Program-made: the position numbers and the translations under genes
Shown: positions 37,815 through 44,554 of the stretch, piece by piece
Position numbering within the stretch: position 1 is the stretch's first letter
How the letters are laid out: the number at the start of each line of letters is the position of its first letter
NCBI GenBank assembly: GCA_028355015.1
Contig: JAOMRN010000005.1
Span: forward strand, 1 to 64,000
Source: MGIIb-O2 sp002494975
Lineage (GTDB): Archaea > Thermoplasmatota > Poseidoniia > Poseidoniales > Thalassarchaeaceae
Length of the DNA: 64,000 nt
Direction: 5' to 3'
The notes under the pieces: generated by a model
What the model saw: only the letters and a program-made list of their open reading frames with translations
The model's database searches: none
What the model was told of the DNA's origin: nothing

Positions 37815-38092
37815 ATATCAGAGTCAAAGGCGACTCAATGTGGCCCACTCTAGAAGATGGAAGTGTGGTGCGTTTTGAGAGAATTAGTGGTACAGCACTA
37901 CAGATTAATCAAATAGTTCTTTGTAATCATCCATTGAGAGCGAAATTTTTAGTAATCAAAAGAATTTCATCAATTGATGATAAAACAGCCTTCTTAGTGG
38001 GGGATAACCCCGATCCTACAGCTTCAGAAGATAGTCATAATTTCGGTAGAGTCGAAATTAAAAATATTTTAGCATGTATGATTGAAAATTAA
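37796..38092 (+). CDS. sodX: Nickel-type SOD maturation protease SodX (S26-like)
   Basis: A 98-residue soluble signal-peptidase-like protease that removes the Ni-SOD propeptide. The nucleophile Ser14 lies in GDSMWPTL, the general-base Lys55 in FLVIKRISS, and the family's GDNPDPTASEDSHNFG block follows. It has no membrane helix, unlike true signal peptidases, and this fits the cytoplasmic maturation role of SodX. It overlaps sodN by 19 bases, so the pair is translationally coupled. The gene ends two bases from the convergent NikR-like gene. Confidence 0.9.
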   Translation: MDSRFLDIRVKGDSMWPTLEDGSVVRFERISGTALQINQIVLCNHPLRAKFLVIKRISSIDDKTAFLVGDNPDPTASEDSHNFGRVEIKNILACMIEN

Positions 38093-38094
38093 TT

Positions 38095-38526
38095 TTAGCA
38101 ACAGCCTTCATCTCTCATCGGTGCTGAAACAAATGTGATTTTATTTACATTAGCAGTATTTTGTAATTGCTCAACTATCTTGCGGAATTCCAATGCAGCC
38201 CCCATTCCTTGAATAATATCTACGCATGTGTGACTATGTTTTAGGCAACTATGGTTGTATGAACTTATTTCTAATGCATGAGAATGTCTAATGTCCATCA
38301 GTTTGTTTTCAACACCGTGTTGATGTTGATAGTAGATAACCAAATGCCCTTCAACGATTTCATCGTCTTTCATATTATTTAATTCACCTCTTTGTTGTAT
38401 CTCAGAAAAATAAAGTGAGGCGTCACGAATAAATCTACTTCTATTTTGATAACCTGATTTTTTAATAATTCCATCAAGATCATTAGCGAAATTTTTGTCA
38501 GCACTAAAGGTTATAATTTGGCTCAT
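38095..38526 (-). CDS. nikR: NikR-like nickel-responsive regulator with altered metal site
   Basis: A 143-residue protein. The N-terminal ribbon-helix-helix (ITFSADKNFANDLDGII, SGYQNRSRFIRDA) binds DNA. The C-terminal ACT-like metal domain includes YYQHQHGVENKLMDIRHSH and DIIQG. E. coli NikR binds nickel through H-x10-H-x-H-x5-C. Here the best match is H81-x10-H92-x-C94, then H97, H99 and C101, and the protein ends Cys-Cys. It is convergent with sodNX and divergent from the ZnuA-type lipoprotein gene. It probably senses nickel, but the altered ligands leave the metal open. Confidence 0.78.
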   Translation of the reverse strand: MSQIITFSADKNFANDLDGIIKKSGYQNRSRFIRDASLYFSEIQQRGELNNMKDDEIVEGHLVIYYQHQHGVENKLMDIRHSHALEISSYNHSCLKHSHTCVDIIQGMGAALEFRKIVEQLQNTANVNKITFVSAPMRDEGCC

Positions 38527-38545
38527 AAATATTCGTGCGACTAGT

Positions 38546-38581
38546 TGTTAATAATAATTTCTAAATGAGTATTTATTAACA
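38546..38581. promoter_or_regulatory. Long-spaced inverted repeat, candidate NikR-like operator
   Basis: The half-sites tgttaataa (38546-38554) and ttattaaca (38573-38581) are perfect inverted repeats separated by 18 bases. The site lies in the 87-base gap between the divergent NikR-like and ZnuA-like genes. NikR operators characteristically have half-sites separated by a long spacer (16 bases in E. coli). The position could control both genes. The site is AT-rich, so chance is not excluded. Confidence 0.4.
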
Positions 38582-38613
38582 TTCATTATATAATTAATAG
38601 TCAGCGCAACCCC

Positions 38614-40773
38614 ATGCACAAAGCAATGAGAGCACTGTCCGTAAGCCTAATTTTGATACTTTCAAGTCTTGCAGGATGTCTTGCCGATGACGAAATAGTA
38701 ACTTCAGATATTGAATTAGATGATGAAAATTATGGTACTGTAATGGTATCTACATACCACGTAGGCCAATTAGTGTCTGCGGTGGCGGGCGATAGTATAA
38801 CTATCGAATACATGAGCCAAGATAACATTCCTGTTCATGACTATGAGCCATCTGCATCTGATTTAATCCGTCTACAACAGGCTGATATATTCTTTTATCA
38901 TGGTTTAAATCTGGAGCCATGGGTTGAGTCAACTCTTTCTTCTCTAGGTGATGATGCTCCTCCTTCTTACATGACTCATGCTATGCCAACTGGAGAGAGT
39001 GCTCTCGATTATGAATCGATGTTGGTATCAAATCTTTGCGAGTTGATGATTGATGGCCCATTTGAAAGCACTACACTTGGTATGATATCCGAGGATGAAC
39101 ATGATGACCATGATGATGAAATGACTCCCGAACTCTTACTTGAGTTATTTGATTCAAATAATGACAGTTATCTTTCTTGGGATGAACTCTGGGATGGTTG
39201 GAACTCCAATGATGATGACCATGATGATGACCATGATGATGACCATGATGATGACCATGATGATGACCATGATGGTGAGGAAGAGTTGTTAATGGGGATC
39301 TTTAATGAATCTAACACAAATGAAGACACTCTTCTTGACATTAATGAATTAGAGCATTTCATTCACGAGGTTGAAGAACTCGGTGATGATGACCACGATG
39401 ACCACGAAGGACATGAACATGCAGAAGCTGAGAAAATAATCGAGAATCCAGAGGCATGTCCGGCTGATACAACCATTCAGGTATTCCACATGGAAGCAGG
39501 TGAGCACGTTCTTGAGTTCGAATCTGAACATGACGAGGACTTCAACATGGCCGTCCTCAAGATGTTAGGTGGCCACGCTCACCATGATCACGATGACCAT
39601 GGTGATGATGGTGACCACTCAGACGATGAAGATCACGATGACCATGGTGATGATGGTGACCACTCAGACGATGACGATCACGATGACCACGGTGATGATG
39701 ACCATGATGATGAGATGTGCCACAACACTGAGACTCACGAGAACTACGAATCTACTGAGGAAGATTGTGAGGCAGCAGGTCACGTGTGGGTTGACGATGA
39801 AGACCACGGTGAAGAAATGTGCCACAATACTGAGACTCATGAGGACTACGAATCTTCAGAGGAAGAATGCGAGTCTGCGGGTCATGTCTGGATGGAACAT
39901 GAAGATCATAACCTACCGGAAATCCATGCTGATCGTGTTACACACATACTTTCCTTCCCTGAGGAGGACCACGGTGATGATGATGACCACTCTGAAGAAG
40001 GGCATCATGAAGTAGGTGCAGTAGTTATTCACATCGAGGTAGAAGGCGATTATGGATTCGCTTTACCTAACGATGTTGAACTCTTTGTATTGATGGGTGA
40101 GGGCGGACATGATGACCATGATGACCATGATGATCACTCAGATGAGGGAGATGACCATGACGATCACTCAGACGAGGGCGACGACCATGATGATGACGAT
40201 GGAGAAATCCACGCAGACGAAGATGAAGAAGTTTTCATGTATGATCCACACAGTTGGCTTAGTCCGCTTGCTTTCGAGGCACAGTTGGCTGTCGTTCTAG
40301 ATTCATTAGTTTTGAATTTCCCGAATGGTACTAATATTTTTAACACGAATGCTGTAGCTTATAGCGCGCAATTACAGGCTTTGGATAATGGATTTAATGA
40401 TGCTTTCGGAGATTCAGGGGATTGCAATACTGCAGGTGTTACAAAAACTATTATTGCAAACCATAATGCTTATTCATACATGACTTTAAAGTATGATATT
40501 GAAGTTGTTTCGTTACATGGATTAGATCCTGAGGGAGAACCTTCGCCAGAAGATATCGCCGAAGTTGTTGATCATATTAATGAAGAAGGAATCACTGTAC
40601 TATTTGTTGAAGAGTTCACCGATCAAGGGGCTGTTGATTCAATAGTCCAACAGACTGGAGTGTCGATTCAGATACTATACACAATGGAATTGTCTCCTAG
40701 TGATGCTAATGATAATTATCTTTCACTAATGAATAAGAATCTTGAGAGTCTTATTTCAGGGATTGGATGTTGA
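38614..40773 (+). CDS. znuA: ZnuA-type metal-binding lipoprotein with EF-hands and Asp/His-rich inserts
   Basis: A 719-residue substrate-binding protein of an ABC metal importer (cluster A-I, Zn/Mn type). The signal ends in the lipobox LAGC with Cys22. The core is recognisable at both ends (YHGLNLEPWVE; DPHSWLSPL; ANHNAYSYMTLKYDIEVVSLHG; VEEFTDQG). Inserted between are two canonical EF-hand loops (residues 180-191 and 234-245), five DDDH repeats (200-219), long DH-rich stretches and two 34-residue Cys-containing repeats (from residues 368 and 402). Typical ZnuA is about 300 residues. It heads the transporter genes and is divergent from nikR. Confidence 0.85.
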   Translation: MHKAMRALSVSLILILSSLAGCLADDEIVTSDIELDDENYGTVMVSTYHVGQLVSAVAGDSITIEYMSQDNIPVHDYEPSASDLIRLQQADIFFYHGLNLEPWVESTLSSLGDDAPPSYMTHAMPTGESALDYESMLVSNLCELMIDGPFESTTLGMISEDEHDDHDDEMTPELLLELFDSNNDSYLSWDELWDGWNSNDDDHDDDHDDDHDDDHDDDHDGEEELLMGIFNESNTNEDTLLDINELEHFIHEVEELGDDDHDDHEGHEHAEAEKIIENPEACPADTTIQVFHMEAGEHVLEFESEHDEDFNMAVLKMLGGHAHHDHDDHGDDGDHSDDEDHDDHGDDGDHSDDDDHDDHGDDDHDDEMCHNTETHENYESTEEDCEAAGHVWVDDEDHGEEMCHNTETHEDYESSEEECESAGHVWMEHEDHNLPEIHADRVTHILSFPEEDHGDDDDHSEEGHHEVGAVVIHIEVEGDYGFALPNDVELFVLMGEGGHDDHDDHDDHSDEGDDHDDHSDEGDDHDDDDGEIHADEDEEVFMYDPHSWLSPLAFEAQLAVVLDSLVLNFPNGTNIFNTNAVAYSAQLQALDNGFNDAFGDSGDCNTAGVTKTIIANHNAYSYMTLKYDIEVVSLHGLDPEGEPSPEDIAEVVDHINEEGITVLFVEEFTDQGAVDSIVQQTGVSIQILYTMELSPSDANDNYLSLMNKNLESLISGIGC
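39211..39270 (+). repeat. Five 12-bp tandem repeats (gatgatgaccat) coding DDDH
   Basis: Five perfect 12-base units in frame within the metal-binding lipoprotein gene. Perfect DNA identity, not only protein identity, suggests recent slippage and probable copy-number variation between strains. Confidence 0.9.
39586..39699 (+). repeat. 45-bp tandem repeat, two full and one partial unit
   Basis: Units at 39586-39630 and 39631-39675 differ only at the last base. A third, partial unit follows to 39699. The repeat encodes DH-rich metal-chelating sequence in the ZnuA-like lipoprotein and expands its loop in steps of 15 residues. Confidence 0.85.
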
Positions 40774-40814
40774 ATTAGAAATATTCAATATTAATTGTTA
40801 AGGAGATATATATT

Positions 40815-40916
40815 ATGGACGTAGTTGATTTATTACCAATTTTCTTGGTAACTGGTACATTTGTTTTCTTGATAGGTCATTTGGTATTTGAGTTTTACAT
40901 GGCAAAGACTGCTTAA
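40815..40916 (+). CDS. 33-residue single-helix membrane micro-protein
   Basis: A short frame, MDVVDLLPIFLVTG continuing to MAKTA, between the lipoprotein gene and the ATPase gene. It is preceded by a strong aaggagat Shine-Dalgarno at about eight bases. One hydrophobic helix (about residues 6-25) carries a histidine (GHLVFEF) near its end. Its place inside a transporter operon suggests a small accessory subunit. It has no known family. Confidence 0.55.
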   Translation: MDVVDLLPIFLVTGTFVFLIGHLVFEFYMAKTA

Positions 40917-40967
40917 GCTCTAAACCTAAACGATGCAATCTAATATATTGTCAGATTAGGGGTATAC

Positions 40968-41777
40968 ATGCAGCCGAGTGTAGTTAATGATAATCGGCTC
41001 AATGTTCCGATTCTTTCAGTAGATAATTTAACCGTAATTCGTTCAGGGAATATAGTGTTAAAAGATATAAATCTAAAAGTTTGTAAAGGTGAATTCATTG
41101 GTCTTGTTGGACCAAATGGAAGTGGTAAATCAACACTCTTATTATCTATTCTTGGTGTTCTAAGGGCACAAAAGGGATCTGTGGAAATATATGGTCAACC
41201 ACCCTTTTCAAGATCAACTATTGGAAGGATTGGTTGGGTTTCTCAAGCAGCATCAAACCTACCTCGTGATGTAAGAATTACAGTTAGGGAACTAGTTAGA
41301 TTGGGTACTCTGAATGGTAAAAATATGTTTTCATGGTCCGATAAAGGTCGAGTTAAAAGAGTGAATGAAGCAATCAAAATGGTAGGTTTAGAAGACGTAG
41401 AGAATGTCGATGTATCTAGATTATCCGGTGGACAACGCCAGCGTGCTGTAATTGCTCGAGCATTAGCTACAGAGGCGGAATTTATTTTACTTGATGAACC
41501 ATTGGTAGGGATGGATAGGGAAGCTCGTAATTCATTATTAAAATTATTAGATCAACTTTGTCATGATAGTGATAAAACTATATTGATGGTATCTCATGAT
41601 TTAACTGCAATACGTCAAACCGCTCATAGAATGATTTTCTTAGAAGAGATGATTAGGTATGATGGGCCCACGGAAAATTTCCCTGATTTGGAAAGTCTTG
41701 CCGGCTTACGCGGCATTAGACCAGTTCATGGCGAAGATCAATCGCATAAGCACACACATTTGGTGGAGGGAGAATAA
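40968..41777 (+). CDS. znuC: Metal ABC transporter ATP-binding protein
   Basis: A 269-residue ATPase with Walker A GPNGSGKST, signature LSGGQRQR, Walker B FILLDEPLVGMD and the switch histidine in VSHDL. The sequence order and size match ZnuC/MntB-type ATPases of zinc and manganese importers. The C-terminus is histidine-rich (HGEDQSHKHTH), as in several ZnuC proteins. The TAATG junction couples its stop to the permease start. Confidence 0.88.
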   Translation: MQPSVVNDNRLNVPILSVDNLTVIRSGNIVLKDINLKVCKGEFIGLVGPNGSGKSTLLLSILGVLRAQKGSVEIYGQPPFSRSTIGRIGWVSQAASNLPRDVRITVRELVRLGTLNGKNMFSWSDKGRVKRVNEAIKMVGLEDVENVDVSRLSGGQRQRAVIARALATEAEFILLDEPLVGMDREARNSLLKLLDQLCHDSDKTILMVSHDLTAIRQTAHRMIFLEEMIRYDGPTENFPDLESLAGLRGIRPVHGEDQSHKHTHLVEGE

Positions 41778-42712
41778 TGGGTCTAGGTTCTTTGTTAATG
41801 GACATATTTTCCCCGTTAATGGAATCTATCGCACCACTAATTCCAGGGGAAGTATTCCCTTACTTCTTCACTATGGAATTATTTCAACGCGCGCTACTTG
41901 CTGCGATATTGGTTACAATAGTAGCCGGTTTTCTCGGGACCTTCCTCCTTATACGCAATCTCGCATTGATAGGAGATGGTTTAGCCCATGTATCATTTGG
42001 CGGTGTCGCCGTAGGTATCGTTCTTGGAGCCACATCTCCGCTTTGGTACGCACTAGTTTTCAGTATTACCGCTTCTATCTTGATTCATGAGATGCAATCC
42101 AGAGAAATTCTTACTGGGGATGCATCGATTGCAATTTTTCTTACTGGTATGCTAGCTTTTGGTCTAGTGACTTTACGTCTTAAAGGCGGAGGGATTACTA
42201 CAGATATTGAGGGTTATCTATTCGGTAATTTACTCTTGATAGATGAAGCTGATTTAGATCTTATTTCGTTTATATGTGTATTTTCAATGTTATTACTAAT
42301 TTTTATTCGTTCTGGATTACTAGCCACCACCGTAGATCCAATTTCGGCTAGAGTCCAAGGTCTTCCTGTACGCGGGATTGGTCTTTTATTCAGCATTATT
42401 ACTGCAGCAGTAGTCGTTAGTATGGTTCAAGTTGTTGGCACTTTATTAGTTACAGCATTGCTTGTAACACCTGCAGCAACTGCACAGTTAGTTGGAAGAA
42501 GTTTCCGTTCTTGCTTAATATGGACTCAGGTGTTTGGATTAAGTTCCGTATTACTCGGGCTTTACTTCTCTGCTGAGTATGACACTGGTAGCGGTTCAAT
42601 GATTGCCTTAGTAGCTGCAATTATATTTTCTGTCGTTGGATTATTTCAATTTTTGAAATCATTTTTATCTACTATATTTTCAACAGAAAATATACTTGAC
42701 TCCACGAGTTAA
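41777..42712 (+). CDS. znuB: Metal ABC transporter permease
   Basis: A 311-residue permease with eight or nine membrane helices. GTFLLIRNLALIGDGLAHVSFGGVAVG and TLLVTALLVTPAATAQLV are the conserved blocks of the ZnuB/MntB/TroC permease family. It starts at the overlapping ATG of the ATPase stop (41777). With ZnuA and ZnuC it forms a complete importer. Zn, Mn or Ni cannot be distinguished by sequence alone. Confidence 0.88.
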   Translation: MGLGSLLMDIFSPLMESIAPLIPGEVFPYFFTMELFQRALLAAILVTIVAGFLGTFLLIRNLALIGDGLAHVSFGGVAVGIVLGATSPLWYALVFSITASILIHEMQSREILTGDASIAIFLTGMLAFGLVTLRLKGGGITTDIEGYLFGNLLLIDEADLDLISFICVFSMLLLIFIRSGLLATTVDPISARVQGLPVRGIGLLFSIITAAVVVSMVQVVGTLLVTALLVTPAATAQLVGRSFRSCLIWTQVFGLSSVLLGLYFSAEYDTGSGSMIALVAAIIFSVVGLFQFLKSFLSTIFSTENILDSTS

Positions 42713-42719
42713 TTTTCAG

Positions 42720-42756
42720 TTTAGCCATGGCTAAACTTTATATTAGCCGTGTCTAA
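42720..42756. promoter_or_regulatory. Double palindrome, probable MntR/DtxR-type operator
   Basis: tttagccatggctaaa (42720-42735) is a perfect 16-base palindrome. A second copy, ttagccgtgtctaa (42743-42756), matches it closely. The two centres are 22 bases apart, about two helical turns, so dimers would sit on one face. The pair lies nine bases before the ATG of the MntR-like gene, pointing to autoregulation, and may overlap the promoter. Confidence 0.7.
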
Positions 42757-42765
42757 CAAAGTAAT

Positions 42766-43416
42766 ATGTACTCAGTGGCCATAGAGGACTATCTGAAGTC
42801 TTTATGGAAACTTGGGCCGAAAGATGTGGGTACTCAGGAGTTAGCATCTCACCTCGATGTTAAACCTGCATCAGTAACAAAAATGGTACTCAGATTGACT
42901 GAAATGGGCTTAGTTGATCATACTCCTTACAAAGGCGCATCGTTAACTCGTCAAGGTGAATTAGAAGCACTTTCTGTAGTGCGAAGGCATCGTCTATTAG
43001 AGACATTTCTTTCGCAAACATTAGGTCTTGGGCGTGATCAATTACATGCCGAAGCAGAGAGACTAGAGCACGCACTTTCTAAGGAACTTGAGGATGCTAT
43101 AGCAAATTATCTCGGAAACCCTGTTCGTGATCCACATGGTCATCCAATACCAGGCCCTAATGGTGAATTACCGGGTGGGTTTGATATTCCATTATCTGAC
43201 TGCCCACTAAATAAATCATTAACTGTAATGCAAATTCCAGATTATGATTCTTTAGTTTCATCTTGGTTAGAAACTAATGGTATATTCCCTGGTGTGAAAT
43301 TAATAATCGAATCAAGAGACGATTTCGACGGTGGTATTAATTGTAAAATTGATAATAATGAAGTTAGGATATCATCTTCTATAGCAAGTTTGGTGAAAGT
43401 TTCACAAGAGGATTGA
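42766..43416 (+). CDS. mntR: DtxR/MntR-family metal-dependent regulator
   Basis: A 216-residue regulator. The N-terminal winged helix (VGTQELASHLDVKPASVTKMVLRL) is followed by the dimerisation and metal domain with HAEAERLEH, which holds Glu and His ligands and no cysteine, as in manganese-sensing MntR rather than iron-sensing DtxR. Asp8 near the start fits the MntR site. A C-terminal FeoA-like SH3 domain follows. It is preceded by the double palindrome and followed by a putative exporter gene, matching a role in metal balance. Confidence 0.88.
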   Translation: MYSVAIEDYLKSLWKLGPKDVGTQELASHLDVKPASVTKMVLRLTEMGLVDHTPYKGASLTRQGELEALSVVRRHRLLETFLSQTLGLGRDQLHAEAERLEHALSKELEDAIANYLGNPVRDPHGHPIPGPNGELPGGFDIPLSDCPLNKSLTVMQIPDYDSLVSSWLETNGIFPGVKLIIESRDDFDGGINCKIDNNEVRISSSIASLVKVSQED

Positions 43417-43465
43417 TATTTTGCATTCAAATTCTATTACTCCGGATGGTAATCAAAATTCTCGA

Positions 43466-44554
43466 ATGAATTTTTTACGCATATTTACAGATAAATATGG
43501 TCGATTAATAGCAGCTATTTTACTTACTTCAGCCCTCTTTAACTCTAATCGTTTAGGTGAGTTAACTAGATCCTCGGTTTTTGATGCCTACACACAAGTA
43601 TCCGTTTTCGTTGCAATCACATTATTACTATTCTTTTCTTTAGAACATTTTTTGGATTTTGATATAGGAGAAAAAATGCGTCAGGGAGGTAATTGGCAAG
43701 TTCCTATTGCAACTGGCTTAGGTGCATTACCAGGTTGTGGAGGTGCAGTTGTTGTAATCACGTCATTTGCTAGAGGTAATATTACTCTAGGTGCTATGGT
43801 TGGTGCATTAATTTCAACTATGGGTGATGCAGCATTTTTATTGTTAGTTAAAGAACCGATGACTTATGTCGTAGTATTGTTAATTTCATGTTCCACTGGA
43901 ATAGTTTGTGGATGGCTAGTAGATCGTTTCCACCCTGGAGAAATATATGTTCAAGAAATTACACATCATGAAATACCAGTGGTCGGTAAACTTCGAGTTA
44001 TAGATATTGTTTACATTATTATTGTATTGCCTGGACTTATCATTGGTATTATGCAGTTAATGCAATTGGAAACTCCAGAACTTGGAGGGCTTACCTTAGC
44101 CCTAGGTCTATTTGGTGCCATGATGTCAATATTTATCTGGGCCCTATCTCCAATCAGTGCAGTTTCTGCTAATTTAGATCACCCTTTCACTCGTACTGCT
44201 GAAGAAACATCTTTTGTGACATCTTGGGTAATAGCAGCTTACTTGACTTATGAATACGCATTTGAATATCTCGGTTTAGATATTGCCGCTCTAGCGGAAG
44301 CAGGTTGGCTATTCGTACCATTAATTGCAATTCTTGTTGGTTTTATTCCAGGTTGTGGGCCTCAAATAATAATCACTACATTATATCTGAATGGTGTAAT
44401 ACCCTTCGCCGCTATGATAGGTAATGCGATTTCTAATGATGGAGACGCTCTTTTTCCGGCTATAGCATTAGCACCTAAGATGGCAATAATTGCTACATTA
44501 TACAGTGCAATACCTGCATTAATTATTTCTTATACTTTCCTATTTTTAATGTGA
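43466..44554 (+). CDS. Putative metal exporter, 10-TM (ArsP_2-like / putative manganese transporter)
   Basis: About 362 residues from the ATG at 43466; a TTG at 43421 is possible. Roughly ten membrane helices fall in two halves. Each half has a proline-glycine-cysteine turn (GALPGCGGAVVVITSFARG and GFIPGCGPQIIIT), followed by MGDAAFLLL and SNDGDALFPA, an inverted-repeat plan typical of the putative heavy-metal/manganese exporter family. It directly follows the mntR-like gene, consistent with regulated efflux. The substrate is an inference. The 3' end overlaps the convergent ligase by 25 bases. Confidence 0.65.
   Translation: MNFLRIFTDKYGRLIAAILLTSALFNSNRLGELTRSSVFDAYTQVSVFVAITLLLFFSLEHFLDFDIGEKMRQGGNWQVPIATGLGALPGCGGAVVVITSFARGNITLGAMVGALISTMGDAAFLLLVKEPMTYVVVLLISCSTGIVCGWLVDRFHPGEIYVQEITHHEIPVVGKLRVIDIVYIIIVLPGLIIGIMQLMQLETPELGGLTLALGLFGAMMSIFIWALSPISAVSANLDHPFTRTAEETSFVTSWVIAAYLTYEYAFEYLGLDIAALAEAGWLFVPLIAILVGFIPGCGPQIIITTLYLNGVIPFAAMIGNAISNDGDALFPAIALAPKMAIIATLYSAIPALIISYTFLFLM

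Noticed and set aside
39569..40300. Plus-strand frames rich in Met and Thr, and minus-strand frames rich in Ser and Trp
   Set aside because: These are out-of-frame readings of the Asp/His repeats of the znuA-like gene.
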